Program-made: the position numbers and the translations under genes
Assembly: GCF_001039005.1 (NCBI RefSeq)
Contig: NZ_LDWR01000001.1
Coordinates: 35,733-99,732 of the forward strand
Direction: 5' to 3'
From: Burkholderia cepacia
GTDB lineage: Bacteria > Pseudomonadota > Gammaproteobacteria > Burkholderiales > Burkholderiaceae
DNA length: 64,000 bases
Shown here: positions 17,391 through 26,731 of the stretch, piece after piece
How the letters are laid out: every line of letters starts with the position of its first letter
Position numbering within the stretch: the first letter of the stretch is position 1
Notes under the pieces: model-generated
Told to the model about the DNA's origin: nothing
Database searches by the model: none
Seen by the model: only the letters and a program-made list of their open reading frames with translations

Positions 17391-17621
17391 AGTATTGTCG
17401 CGCCGCCCCACATCCGGCGCAGCGCGACGATACGCTCCCCATCATTCTCCGCAGAAAATCCCGCGCCCCCGGCTGCCTGCCGGCTGCGTAGCCATTATTG
17501 CTTCAACGGGAAAGCGACCGTGACGCGCCGTGACAGCCCAACGCGAGGCAAACGCCCAAGGTCATCGAAGCCAATAACCATCCGGCCGTCACCCGACAAA
17601 CCCGCGCACCGCCTCCCCCGC
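17391..17621. other. non-coding stretch after the tandem array
   Basis: No coding frame, hairpin with T-run, or promoter-like element was recognised between the array and the convergent dehydratase gene. Confidence 0.5.
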
Positions 17622-18542
17622 TTACCGCAACTTCGCGCGCAGCGTCTGCAGATCCTCGACGGTCGCCGTCACGCCGCCACAGACGATCACGGCGATCTCC
17701 GTCGCCGACGCCAGCACGGGCACCGGCCGCTCGAGCGCGGCCAGCGCGGCGCCGCACGCGGGCTCGACGACGATCCGGTGTTCGTCGAGAAACCGCAGCG
17801 ACGCAGCCACCGCTTCGGCATCGGATACGACGACAGGATGGATCTCGTGGCGCGTCGCCCATTCGACCGCCGCGTCGCACGGCCGCTTCGCGCCGAGCGA
17901 CGTCGCGATGCTCGCGATCGCCGGCAATTCGATGGGGTGCCCCTGCGCAAGCGAGCGCGCATAGCAGTCGGCACCTTCCGTTTCGGCCGCGACAACTGGC
18001 ACGTCGTGCCAGCCGTTGCGCGCCAGCCCTTCGAGCACGCCGCACAGCAACCCGCCGCCGCCGACCGCGAGCACGACCGCGTCGGGCTTCGGACCGGCCG
18101 CCGCCATCTCGTCGATCATCGTCGCGTGGCCCTGCCACAGCACGCGGTCGTCGAACGGATGCACGAACGCGTCGTGCTCGCCGAGGGTCGACTGCGCGAA
18201 CGCGTTCGCCTCGGCCCAGCTCGCGCCGTGCACGACGAGCTCCGCGCCTTCGACGAGGATCAGCTCGCGCGCGCGGGCCGACGCGCTTTCCGGCACGACG
18301 ACGAGCACCGGCACGCCGAGTTCGCGGCCGCAATACGCGACGGCGATGCCCGCGTTGCCGCCCGACGACGACACGAACCGCCGCGCGCCGGCCGCATGCC
18401 GCGCTTCGCAGACGGCGCCGATGCCGCGCAGCTTGAACGAGCCCGACGGCTGCAGCGCATCGAGCTTCAGCCGAATGGTCCTGCCGAGCCGGCGGGACGC
18501 GATTTGCGAGCGGATATAAGGGGTCGGGATATGAAGCGGCAT
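17622..18542 (-). CDS. PLP-dependent serine/threonine dehydratase family protein
   Basis: A 306-residue fold-type II PLP enzyme. The Schiff-base Lys is in PSGSFKLRG (Lys37), the phosphate-holding loop in SSSGGNAGIA and the Gly-rich AVGGGGLLCG near residue 165. A C-terminal ICGG matches the eukaryote-like L-serine dehydratases, which deaminate L-Ser/L-Thr to pyruvate or 2-oxobutyrate. The start MPLHIPTPYI at 18542 fits relatives; an ATG at 18605 adds 21 residues with no family match. It is divergent from the LysR gene at 18705. Confidence 0.85.
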   Translation of the reverse strand: MPLHIPTPYIRSQIASRRLGRTIRLKLDALQPSGSFKLRGIGAVCEARHAAGARRFVSSSGGNAGIAVAYCGRELGVPVLVVVPESASARARELILVEGAELVVHGASWAEANAFAQSTLGEHDAFVHPFDDRVLWQGHATMIDEMAAAGPKPDAVVLAVGGGGLLCGVLEGLARNGWHDVPVVAAETEGADCYARSLAQGHPIELPAIASIATSLGAKRPCDAAVEWATRHEIHPVVVSDAEAVAASLRFLDEHRIVVEPACGAALAALERPVPVLASATEIAVIVCGGVTATVEDLQTLRAKLR

Positions 18543-18663
18543 GGGATCGGACGCGGCGAAATGGGAACGGAGGGAACGCACGCGACTCGTGAGCGAGTGC
18601 GGCAATGACGGCCATCGTACGACACGCCCGTCATGCTTTCCAATACCATCGGATGACGTTTGT

Positions 18664-18680
18664 TATGCTTCACAGGCATA
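18664..18680. promoter_or_regulatory. candidate LysR operator
   Basis: TATGC and GCATA (18664-18668 and 18676-18680) form a perfect inverted repeat with a seven-base spacer, just before the LysR start and in the promoter region shared with the dehydratase. Confidence 0.5.
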
Positions 18681-18704
18681 TCAACGAACCGGAATGGACA
18701 CCGC

Positions 18705-19616
18705 ATGCGCCAGATCGAACTGCGTCACCTGCGCTACTTCGTGGCCGTCGCGCAAGCCGGCAGCGTGATGGGCGGCGCCCGCGCGGCCGGCATCGTCCAG
18801 CCCGCGCTGTCGCGGCAGATCCGCGAACTCGAGGACGCGATCGGCACGCCGCTGCTGATCCGCCGCGCCACGGGCGTCACGCTCACGGCGGCCGGCGCGA
18901 GCTTCCTGCAGGATGCGACCGGCCTGCTCGCGACGCTGCAGGACAGCCGTGAGCGCGCGTTGCGCAGCGCGGCCGGCCAGCTCGGCGAATTGCGGCTCGG
19001 CGCGCTGCCGAACTGCCTGCCGCTGCCGGTCGTCGCGAACGTCCTCAAGGCGTTTCGCGATGCGTGCCCGGACGTGAAGCTGTCGATCGCGCCGATGCTG
19101 TCGGCCGAACAGGCGAGCGCGCTGGTGCGTGGCCAGCTCGACGGCGGGATCATGGCGTGGCGTCGCGACGAGGCACCGCACCTGTCGGGCGTGCGGCTGC
19201 TGAGCGACCGCTTCGTGCTCGCGATGCCCGCGCCGCCGGGCGGACGCGTCGACACGCCGCGCACGCTGGCCGACGTCGCGAACGAGCCGTTCGTCTGGTT
19301 CGACGCGCAGCGCTCGGCCGCGCACCACCGGTTCCTGATGGCGCAGTGCCAGCAGGCCGGCTTCACGCCGCGTATCGCGCAGGTCGGCAGCGACATCCCG
19401 ACGCTGATCGGCCTCGTCGCGGCCGGGATGGGTTGTGCATTCGTGCCGGAAAGCGCGTCGCCCACCTGTCCGCGCACGGTCCGGCTCGTCGCGCTCGACG
19501 AGCTCGCGAGCCGCTTCGACATCGAGTTCGTGTTCGACGGCGCGGCGGCGGTACCGTCGCCGGTCGTCGCGCGGTTTCTCGCGGCCGTGCGCGACGCGGC
19601 CGGTGCGCCGGATTGA
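18705..19616 (+). CDS. LysR-type transcriptional regulator
   Basis: A 303-residue LysR protein. The DNA-binding part reads MRQIELRHLRYFVAVAQAG, then AGIVQPALSRQIRELE and IGTPLLIRRATGVTLT, followed by a full effector domain. It resembles regulators of aromatic or amino-acid catabolism (BenM/NAC type, with RHLRYF). The start at 18705 is set by this N-terminus. It is divergent from the serine/threonine dehydratase gene, its most probable target. Confidence 0.87.
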   Translation: MRQIELRHLRYFVAVAQAGSVMGGARAAGIVQPALSRQIRELEDAIGTPLLIRRATGVTLTAAGASFLQDATGLLATLQDSRERALRSAAGQLGELRLGALPNCLPLPVVANVLKAFRDACPDVKLSIAPMLSAEQASALVRGQLDGGIMAWRRDEAPHLSGVRLLSDRFVLAMPAPPGGRVDTPRTLADVANEPFVWFDAQRSAAHHRFLMAQCQQAGFTPRIAQVGSDIPTLIGLVAAGMGCAFVPESASPTCPRTVRLVALDELASRFDIEFVFDGAAAVPSPVVARFLAAVRDAAGAPD

Positions 19617-19837
19617 ACGGGTGTCGGACGCCGGCCGCGTCGGGCAAGCGATCCTGCGACGCGATTCGTGTCACCGATTGACGAGCGGATTCCGATATCC
19701 GTTAAAGCAACGATTTAGCCGTGTTGACGCACTAAACAACGGCACAGTGTCTACTAAAAATCTCTCCAAACGATGACGACGGATACCGCAGCGCCGGCAT
19801 TTTTAAATTGACACCAAAAACGGCCGTTTAACGCCCG
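19617..19837. other. intergenic region, no gene seen
   Basis: The region is AT-richer than its surroundings and holds no supported coding frame. TTGACA at 19808-19813 is a perfect -35 hexamer but lacks a -10 at the correct distance. Confidence 0.4.
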
Positions 19838-19948
19838 TTCGAATTGTCATGTGCCGAAATATACTTCGCACGCATCCAACCCTCGTGCCAAAGAGAGGAT
19901 GCGTTTCCGCCCCGGTCACGGTCCCCCTGTGGCCGGGGCTTTTTTTGC
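19838..19948 (+). ncRNA. candidate small RNA with promoter and terminator
   Basis: TTCGAA (19838) and TATACT (19860) are spaced 16 bases apart and form a plausible promoter. About eight bases on, CGCATCC (19871-19877) can pair with GGATGCG (19898-19904) around a loop. Directly after comes a strong terminator: GCCCCGGTCAC and GTGGCCGGGGC followed by a run of seven Ts, ending near 19947. This gives a transcript of about 75 bases with two hairpins and no coding frame. Function not recognised. Confidence 0.5.
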
Positions 19949-20364
19949 CCGCAGGCCTTGCCGACAAAGGACTTTCAGCCAGCAGGCGATGTTCTCGCCG
20001 GGTATGACCGGCGCTTGAACAGCCGGCCGGATCTGCCCGGCCGCGCGATCACCGGACGATACCCGGATCGTCGCGCGGCGCGACCATCGATCAACTGCGA
20101 ACCACCATCGGATCGCAATTCACCGGGCCATGAAGCGGCCTTCTTCATCACGAAAGCCTTTCCGAAAAAGACTCCATCGTTCGCCCGCCCCACCGGAGCG
20201 CCGCCAGCCAGCCTTGCGCGCATGCGCGCGTGCCCCGCATTGTTGACATGAAATCAAGATAATTTCTTTCTAATGCGGCTTTTTCGGCAAAAGTAATGCG
20301 GGCACACTTCGCGCTGTTCTCAACGGCTTCGTGCCGTTGCCTCTCGAATACAGGAGCCCATCGC
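19949..20364. other. intergenic region before the MFS exporter
   Basis: About 415 bases with no coding frame that resembles a protein family. An AT-rich stretch around 20245-20295 probably contains the promoter of the MFS gene. Confidence 0.4.
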
Positions 20365-21570
20365 GTGAACGCCACGACTTCTTCCCCCTCCCGCCCGGGC
20401 GGCAGCGCCGCGCTGCCGCTGCTGGCGCTCGCCGCCGGCGCGTTCGGCATCGGCACGACCGAGTTCTCGCCGATGGGCCTGCTGCCCGTGATCGCCGACG
20501 GCGTGCACGTGTCGATCCCGCAGGCCGGCATGCTGATCAGCGCCTATGCGATCGGCGTGATGGCCGGCGCGCCGCTGATGACGTTGCTGCTCGCGCGCTG
20601 GTCGCGCCGTTCGGCGCTGATCGCGCTGATGTCGATCTTCACGATCGGCAACCTGCTGTCGGCGGTCGCGCCGGACTACACGACGCTGCTGCTCGCGCGC
20701 CTCGTGACGAGCCTCAACCACGGCGCATTCTTCGGGCTCGGCTCGGTGGTCGCGGCCAGCCTCGTGCCGCGCGAAAAGCAGGCCAGCGCGGTCGCGACGA
20801 TGTTCATGGGGCTGACGATCGCGAACGTCGGCGGCGTGCCGGCCGCGACCTGGCTCGGCCAGATCATCGGCTGGCGCATGTCGTTCGTGGCGACCGCGGG
20901 CCTCGGCCTGATCGCGATCGCCGGCCTGTTCGCCGCGCTGCCGAAGGGCGAGGCCGGCAAGATGCCCGACCTGCGCGCCGAACTGTCGGTGTTGACGCGG
21001 CCTGTCGTGCTCGGCGCGCTCGGAACGACGGTGCTCGGCGCCGGGGCGATGTTCACGCTCTACACGTATGTCGCGCCGACGCTCGAACACCTGACCGGCG
21101 CGACGCCCGGTTTCGTGACCGCGATGCTCGTGCTGATCGGCGTCGGCTTCTCGATCGGCAACATCGCGGGCGGCCGCCTCGCCGACCGCTCGCTCGACGG
21201 CACGCTGATCGGCTTCCTGTTGCTGCTGATCGCGACGATGGCCGCGTTCCCGCTGCTCGCCAGCACGCATGCCGGCGCCGCCGTCACATTGCTCGTCTGG
21301 GGTGTCGCGACGTTCGCGGTCGTGCCGCCGCTGCAGATGCGCGTGATGCGCGCGGCCCACGAAGCGCCGGGGCTCGCATCGGCGGTCAACATCGGCGCGT
21401 TCAACCTCGGCAACGCGGTCGGCGCGGCAGCCGGCGGCGCGGCGATCTCGGCCGGCTTCGGCTACGCGGCGGTGCCGCTCGTCGGCGGGCTGATCGCCGC
21501 GGCCGGACTCGCGCTCGTCATGCTGCAGATTGCGCAGCGCCGCCGCGCGCCGGCCACCGCGAATTCGTAA
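20365..21570 (+). CDS. MFS transporter, arabinose-efflux/DHA1 type
   Basis: About 401 residues with twelve predicted membrane helices. The N-terminal LAAGAFGIGTTEFSPMGLLP is typical of the AraJ/YdhP/NepI branch of drug:H+ antiporter-1 exporters, and RLVTSLNHGAFFGLGS and the mid-protein GGRLADR also fit. The GTG at 20365 is preferred because AGGAG stands eight bases upstream at 20352-20356; an ATG at 20296 lacks a site. It is a single gene, closed by a terminator at 21613. The exported compound is unknown. Confidence 0.85.
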   Translation: MNATTSSPSRPGGSAALPLLALAAGAFGIGTTEFSPMGLLPVIADGVHVSIPQAGMLISAYAIGVMAGAPLMTLLLARWSRRSALIALMSIFTIGNLLSAVAPDYTTLLLARLVTSLNHGAFFGLGSVVAASLVPREKQASAVATMFMGLTIANVGGVPAATWLGQIIGWRMSFVATAGLGLIAIAGLFAALPKGEAGKMPDLRAELSVLTRPVVLGALGTTVLGAGAMFTLYTYVAPTLEHLTGATPGFVTAMLVLIGVGFSIGNIAGGRLADRSLDGTLIGFLLLLIATMAAFPLLASTHAGAAVTLLVWGVATFAVVPPLQMRVMRAAHEAPGLASAVNIGAFNLGNAVGAAAGGAAISAGFGYAAVPLVGGLIAAAGLALVMLQIAQRRRAPATANS

Positions 21571-21612
21571 TCGCGATACGTCGGACCGGCGTCCATTAGC
21601 GTCCCCATCCCT

Positions 21613-21641
21613 ACGGCCGCGCAATGCGGCCGTTTTCGTTT
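21613..21641 (+). terminator. rho-independent terminator
   Basis: ACGGCCGC, loop GCAAT and GCGGCCGT make a perfect eight-pair stem followed by TTTCGTTTT. It ends the MFS gene. Confidence 0.85.
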
Positions 21642-21649
21642 TCAGCTGT

Positions 21650-22104
21650 CAATCCGGAATCCCCGATTCTTCAATCAAAAAAATCCGGAATATCGCTGCA
21701 CTCCATCACCGCGAAAATCGAATCCATTCGCCGGACTACTGGAATCGGTTCAATCCACTCGAATGATTCGCCGCCAACCCATTCCATCGGGCGCATTGGT
21801 TTCCGATTTTTTATTAAATGATTCAATAATCGATGTCATTCATGAAAATAGTGCCACACCCTACATGAGTCACGAACCCATTGCCGTTTCGCAGGAAAAA
21901 CTTTCGCCCGAATCGCGCAAGACAAAATCGAAAAACGCAATACTTCAAGCCTTTATTCAAATAAAGAAAAAATCGACCGTGACAAAATGAGACAACTCGA
22001 ACTTTGAGATTGAAAGACTCGCCGATTCGTATCAGGATTAATGAAGTCGTGGCAAACAACGCGCGGCACAAATCCAATGAAAAACAAATCGACGGGGGAC
22101 CATT
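21650..22104. promoter_or_regulatory. AT-rich leader of the Csu-like pilus operon
   Basis: About 450 bases that are strikingly AT-rich compared with the rest of the window and carry no recognised gene. The block ends at the strong GGGGGA site (22094-22099) before the first pilin. Such AT-rich islands before adhesin operons are typical targets of H-NS-like silencing; that role is inferred. Confidence 0.5.
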
Positions 22105-22629
22105 GTGAAAGTCGCCATCGCTTCCACGGTATTGTCGCTCGCGCTGTCAATCGGCCTTGCGACGCCCGCCGCCGACGCGGCCACCTATTCGAACGGCACT
22201 GCAACCTCCACCTTCAACGTCACGCTGACGCTGCAGCCGAACTGCGCGATCACCGCGAATCCGCTGGCGTTCGGCACCAACGGCGTGCTGTCCGCCGCGA
22301 TCAACCAGCAGACGACCTTGAGCGTCACCTGCACCAACACGACACCGTACAACGTCGGTCTCGACGCGGGCCAGGTCACGGGGTCGACCGTCTCGAGCCG
22401 CCTGATGGCCGGCACGGCGACCGGCAACACGTCGACGACCGTCGGCTTCCAGCTCTACCAGGATGCCGGACACACGACGATCTGGGGCAACACGCAGGGC
22501 ACCGACACGGTGGCCGGCACCGGCACGGGCACCGCGCAGTCACTCACCGTCTACGGTCAGGTGCCCACGCAGACGACGCCGAAGCCCGACACCTATCAGA
22601 CGACCGTCACCGCAACCGTTTACTTCTGA
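22105..22629 (+). CDS. major pilin, spore coat U domain protein (Csu-like)
   Basis: A 174-residue secreted protein. It has a signal peptide to about residue 26 and one SCPU domain: FNVTLTLQPNCAI, then the second Cys in LSVTCTNTTPYNVGLD, then VYGQVP and the terminal beta-strand TTVTATVYF. The two Cys form the usual disulfide. The terminal strand is the region captured by the chaperone. The GTG at 22105 has a GGGGGA site; no better ATG exists. It is first in a four-gene archaic chaperone-usher operon, where it likely forms the pilus rod. Confidence 0.88.
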   Translation: MKVAIASTVLSLALSIGLATPAADAATYSNGTATSTFNVTLTLQPNCAITANPLAFGTNGVLSAAINQQTTLSVTCTNTTPYNVGLDAGQVTGSTVSSRLMAGTATGNTSTTVGFQLYQDAGHTTIWGNTQGTDTVAGTGTGTAQSLTVYGQVPTQTTPKPDTYQTTVTATVYF

Positions 22630-22644
22630 CCGGCGCCGCCTCGC

Positions 22645-23364
22645 ATGACCGCAATACGTCGAACGCTCGCCGCGCTGCTGTGCGCGGCCGGCGCCGCGCA
22701 CGCCGCGTCGCTGCAGATTTCCCCCGTCACGATCGAATTCGGCACCGACGACACGGCCACCGGCATCACGCTGCGCAATTCTGGCGAGCGGCCCGTGTAC
22801 GGGCAGGTGCGCGTGTTCCGCTGGGACCAGGCGGACGGCCAGGACATGCTGACGCCCACGCAGGATCTCGTCGCGAGCCCGCCGCTGATCGAGGTCGGCA
22901 CGCAGTCCGAGCAGCTGATCCGTGTCGTGCGCGCGTCGCGCACGCCGTCCGGTGTCGAGCAAAGCTACCGGCTGCTGATCGACGAGCTGCCGCAGCCCGG
23001 CGAGGCATCGACCAACGGTGTGTCGATCCGGCTGCGCTACTCGATTCCGGTATTCGTCGAGCCCGCGAGCAACGGCGCGCCGCAGCTCGACTGGACGCTG
23101 CTGCGCAGCAACGGCGGCTGGGTGCTGCGCGTGCGCAACGGCGGCGCGCGCCGCGCGCAGCTGGCGTCGGTCGAGCTCGTGACCGGCGACGGTCACGCGT
23201 ACCCGCTCACGCAAGGGCTGCTCGGCTACGCGCTCGCGGGCCGCACCAGCCAGTGGAGCGTGCCGCTGCCGGCCGGCGTCGCGCTCGGCGGCAAGGTCAC
23301 GGTGCGCGCGGCCGTCAATTCGCAGCCGGCCAGCGCGGTCGTCGCAGTGGAGCCGCCGGGCTAG
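22645..23364 (+). CDS. periplasmic pilus chaperone (CsuC-like)
   Basis: A 239-residue PapD-type chaperone. A signal peptide (ending AHAASLQ) is followed by ISPVTIEFGTDDTATGITLRNSG, strand G1 of the first Ig domain, and EQLIRVVRAS, the conserved block that anchors the subunit carboxylate. SYRLLIDELP is the family signature and the second Ig domain follows. It is found 15 bp after the major pilin and 7 bp before the usher. Confidence 0.92.
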   Translation: MTAIRRTLAALLCAAGAAHAASLQISPVTIEFGTDDTATGITLRNSGERPVYGQVRVFRWDQADGQDMLTPTQDLVASPPLIEVGTQSEQLIRVVRASRTPSGVEQSYRLLIDELPQPGEASTNGVSIRLRYSIPVFVEPASNGAPQLDWTLLRSNGGWVLRVRNGGARRAQLASVELVTGDGHAYPLTQGLLGYALAGRTSQWSVPLPAGVALGGKVTVRAAVNSQPASAVVAVEPPG

Positions 23365-23371
23365 ACCGCCG

Positions 23372-25756
23372 GTGCGCCGCCCGGCCCCTTCCCCTTCGCC
23401 ACGCGCCGGCCCGTTCCCGGCCACCGGACGCGGAACGCCGCGACGCGCGGCGCGCGCCGCGCTCGCGACCGTCGTGGCCAGCGGCCTGCTCGCCTTCGGC
23501 TACGCGCGGGCGGACGAACCCGCGGCGCTCGTGATGACCGACAGCGCGCACGACGTGATCCTCGAAGTCAGCGTCAACGGCGAAAACACGGCGCTGCTCG
23601 CGCACTTCCGCGAACGCGACGGCCACCTGTCGGCGAGCGGCGCCGACCTGCGCACGATCGGTTTCGCGACCGACCGGCTCGGCATCGCCGACGCGGCGAC
23701 GGTCGACCTCGACGCGATTCCCGGCCTGCGCTACCGCTACGACGTGGCGCGCCAGAGCGTCGACCTGCAGATGCCCGACACGCTGCGCCGCCCGTACGCG
23801 GTCGACAGCCGCGCGTTGCCGGCCACGCAGGCGGCCACCGCGTCGCGCGGGATCGCGATCAACTACGAGGCATACGCGCAGACGATCGGCGACTGGCAGT
23901 TCTCGCTCTACACCGACGTGCGCTACTTCGATCCGAACGGCGTGTTCAATAGCACCGGCACCGCGACCTTCTACGACGGCCAGCGGCGTTACACGCGCTT
24001 CGAGACATCATGGAGCCACTCGGACCCGGCACGACCGAGCACGACCCAGATCGGCGACACGATCTCGGGATCGCTCGCGTGGACGCGCTCGGTGCGCCTC
24101 GGCGGCTTCCAGTGGCGCAGCAACTTCGCGCTGCGGCCCGATCTCGTGACGTTCCCGATCCCGTCGCTCGCCGGCTCCGCCGCCGTGCCGTCGGCGGTCG
24201 ACCTGTACATCAACAACGTGCGCCAGTACACCGGCAACGTCCCGAGCGGCCCGTTCATCATCCACGACGTGCCGGGCATCACGGGCGCCGGCCAGGCGAC
24301 CGTCATCACGCGCGACGCGCTCGGGCGCACCGTCGCGACCTCGGTGCCGCTCTACGTCGATACGCGCATGCTGTCCCCCGGGCTGTCGAGCTATTCGTTC
24401 GAAGCCGGCTTCCTGCGCCGCAACTATGGGCTGCAGTCGTTCGACTACGACGCGCGGCCAGCCGTCAGCGGCTCGATGCGGCGTGGCGTCAGCGACGCGC
24501 TGACCGTCGAGGGGCATGCGGAAGCGGCCGGCGGCGTGCTCAACACCGGCGTCGGCGCGCTGATGCGTCTCGGTTATGCGGGCGTCGTGAGCGGCGCGGT
24601 CGCGGGCAGTGTCGGCCGTTTTCCGGGCACGCAGGTGAGCGTCGGCTACCAGCTGATCGCACCGCGCTTCTCGATCAACGCGCAGACCATCCGCGCCTTC
24701 GGCCGCTACGGCGATCTCGCGTCGCGCGACGGCGCGCTGGTGCCGTCGGCGACCGACCAGGCGACGCTCGCGCTGCCGTTCATGCATCGCCAGACGCTGT
24801 CGCTCAGCTATATCGGCTTCCGGCTGCCGCAAGGCCCGAGCGCTCGGATCGGCACGGTGTCGTACACGCTGAGTCTCGGCGATCTCGCGTCGCTGAGCGT
24901 GAGCGCCTACCGCGATTTCGCGCAGCAGGGCGCGAACGGCGCGTTCATGTCGCTGAACATCGGGCTCGGCCGCAACACGTCGATCAACGCGACCGTCGGC
25001 CGCCAGCGCGGCCAGTCGAACTACACCGTCGACGCGAGCCGCCCGCCCGACTACGACGGCGGCTGGGGCTGGGGCGTGCAGACCGGCGGCACCGGCGCGG
25101 TGCCGTACCGGCAGGCGCAGTTGCGCTATCTCGGCCATGCGGGCGAGGTCATCGCGGCCGCGCAGACCATCGACCGCCAGACCGGCGCGTCGCTCGACGT
25201 CAGCGGCGCGCTGGTGTTCATGGATAGCAGCCTGCAGTTGTCGCGCCGAATCGACGACGGCTTCGCGCTCGTGTCGACCGACGGCGTCGCGGGCATCCCG
25301 GTGCTGCACGAGAACCGCGTGATCGGCACGACCGATCGCGCCGGACACCTGCTCGTGCCCGACCTGAACGCGTACCAGAACAACCAGGTCGCGATCGATT
25401 CGATGAAGCTGCCCGCCGATGCGCGGATCGCCCGCACGTCGATGACGGTCGTGCCGCAGGCGCAATCGGGCGTTGTCGCGCATTTCGGCGTGTCGCGCTA
25501 TCGCGCGGCGTCGGTGATCCTGCGCGACGCGGCCGGCCGCCCGCTGCCGGCCGGCGCGCGCGTGCATCACGCCGAAAGCGGCGCGGACACGATCGTCGGC
25601 TACGACGGGCTCACGTTCATCGACGGACTGAAGGAGGACAACCATCTCGTGATCGACTACGGCACGCAACGCTGCGTCGCGGAATTCGCGTTCACGACGC
25701 CCGGCAACGGCACGCTGCCGACCGTCGGCCCGCTCACCTGCCGGGCCGCGCCATGA
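23372..25756 (+). CDS. outer-membrane usher (CsuD-like)
   Basis: A 794-residue FimD/PapC-type usher that secretes and assembles the pilins. After a somewhat long Arg-rich leader come the N-terminal domain (VILEVSVNGENT), the 24-strand barrel with its plug (VDLYINNVRQYTGNVPSGPF), and the C-terminal domains ending with CRAAP. TFIDGLKEDNHLVIDYG is typical near the end. The GTG at 23372 gives a leader of about 47 residues; a later internal start is possible. It overlaps the tip-subunit gene by four bases (ATGA). Confidence 0.93.
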   Translation: MRRPAPSPSPRAGPFPATGRGTPRRAARAALATVVASGLLAFGYARADEPAALVMTDSAHDVILEVSVNGENTALLAHFRERDGHLSASGADLRTIGFATDRLGIADAATVDLDAIPGLRYRYDVARQSVDLQMPDTLRRPYAVDSRALPATQAATASRGIAINYEAYAQTIGDWQFSLYTDVRYFDPNGVFNSTGTATFYDGQRRYTRFETSWSHSDPARPSTTQIGDTISGSLAWTRSVRLGGFQWRSNFALRPDLVTFPIPSLAGSAAVPSAVDLYINNVRQYTGNVPSGPFIIHDVPGITGAGQATVITRDALGRTVATSVPLYVDTRMLSPGLSSYSFEAGFLRRNYGLQSFDYDARPAVSGSMRRGVSDALTVEGHAEAAGGVLNTGVGALMRLGYAGVVSGAVAGSVGRFPGTQVSVGYQLIAPRFSINAQTIRAFGRYGDLASRDGALVPSATDQATLALPFMHRQTLSLSYIGFRLPQGPSARIGTVSYTLSLGDLASLSVSAYRDFAQQGANGAFMSLNIGLGRNTSINATVGRQRGQSNYTVDASRPPDYDGGWGWGVQTGGTGAVPYRQAQLRYLGHAGEVIAAAQTIDRQTGASLDVSGALVFMDSSLQLSRRIDDGFALVSTDGVAGIPVLHENRVIGTTDRAGHLLVPDLNAYQNNQVAIDSMKLPADARIARTSMTVVPQAQSGVVAHFGVSRYRAASVILRDAAGRPLPAGARVHHAESGADTIVGYDGLTFIDGLKEDNHLVIDYGTQRCVAEFAFTTPGNGTLPTVGPLTCRAAP

Positions 25757-26715
25757 GGCTCGTCCTGCTGCTCGTCATCGCGTTCGCCGCGTGGTGCGGC
25801 GTGCCGCGCCACGCGCAGGCCGAATCGTGCACGGCCACCGCGTCGACGGTGAGCTTCGGCTCGGTCAGCCCGATCGCGCTCGCGTCGGTCACCGCGACCG
25901 GCACCGTCAGCGTCACCTGCACGTGGTCCGCCGTCACGCTGACGCCGAACGTGCTCGTGTGCCTGAATCTCGGTGGCACGAGCCCGCGCAGTCTCGTCAA
26001 CGGCAGCAACGCGATGCAGTACGACCTCTATCTCGATGGCGCGCATTCGATCGCGTGGGGTTCCGTGTATTCCGGCACGACGCCCGCGTCGGTGACGCTC
26101 ACCAAACCCGCGCTCGCGACGAGCGCAAGCGCGACGGTCACGGTGTATGGGCAGATCGCCGCGAACCAGCCGACCGTGCCGACCACCGGCGACAGCACCA
26201 CGACCTACTCGCAGCTGTTCGGCGGCACCACGACGTCGATCAACACGGGGTTCTACCTGCTCGGCGCGCCGACCTGCGCATCGCTGACGACGTCGAGCGG
26301 CACCTTCCCGTTCACGGCGACCGCGAACGTCATCAACAACTGCATCATCAGCGCGACCAACGTCAGCTTCGGCACCGCGAGCCTGCTGTCGGGCGCACTC
26401 GCGGCGACCGGCTCGATCACCGCGCAATGCACGAACGGCGACTCATGGAAGATCGCGCTGGACGGCGGCGGCACCGGCAACGTGACGGCGCGCCAGATGC
26501 AGCGCAGCGGCGGCGGCGGCACGATCGGTTACGGGCTTTACACGGACGCCGCACGCTCGATCGCGTGGGGCGACGGCACGGGCGGCAGCTCGACGGTCAC
26601 GGGCGTCGGCACGGGCACGTCGCAGGTCGTGACCGTATACGGCGCGGTACCGGCGCAGACCACGCCCGCGCCCGGCAACTACAGCGACAAGATCACCGCG
26701 ACGATCAGCTTCTAG
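25753..26715 (+). CDS. tandem spore-coat-U-domain protein, putative tip adhesin (CsuE-like)
   Basis: A 320-residue secreted protein with a signal peptide (to HAQA) and two SCPU domains in tandem: ESCTATASTVSFGS to about residue 165, and NNCIISATNVSFGT to the end (NYSDKITATISF). The two-domain architecture equals CsuE, the tip adhesin of archaic Csu pili that binds abiotic surfaces. It closes the operon and overlaps the usher by four bases. Surface attachment and biofilm role is inferred from that family. Confidence 0.88.
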   Translation: MRLVLLLVIAFAAWCGVPRHAQAESCTATASTVSFGSVSPIALASVTATGTVSVTCTWSAVTLTPNVLVCLNLGGTSPRSLVNGSNAMQYDLYLDGAHSIAWGSVYSGTTPASVTLTKPALATSASATVTVYGQIAANQPTVPTTGDSTTTYSQLFGGTTTSINTGFYLLGAPTCASLTTSSGTFPFTATANVINNCIISATNVSFGTASLLSGALAATGSITAQCTNGDSWKIALDGGGTGNVTARQMQRSGGGGTIGYGLYTDAARSIAWGDGTGGSSTVTGVGTGTSQVVTVYGAVPAQTTPAPGNYSDKITATISF

Positions 26716-26731
26716 CGGGAAGGCGGGCCGT

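Noticed and set aside
16683..17411. Antisense frame encoding a repeated KADQEGRSGRPIR peptide
   Set aside because: The repetition is only the 13-bp DNA array read in a chance open frame; the rest is antisense to the lipoprotein tail.
19808..19830. TTGACA as promoter of the candidate small RNA
   Set aside because: There is no -10 element at 16-18 bases; the TTCGAA/TATACT pair further on fits better.
19844..20251. 135-codon frame over the candidate small RNA
   Set aside because: No ribosome-binding site or family similarity, and the frame runs through a strong terminator.
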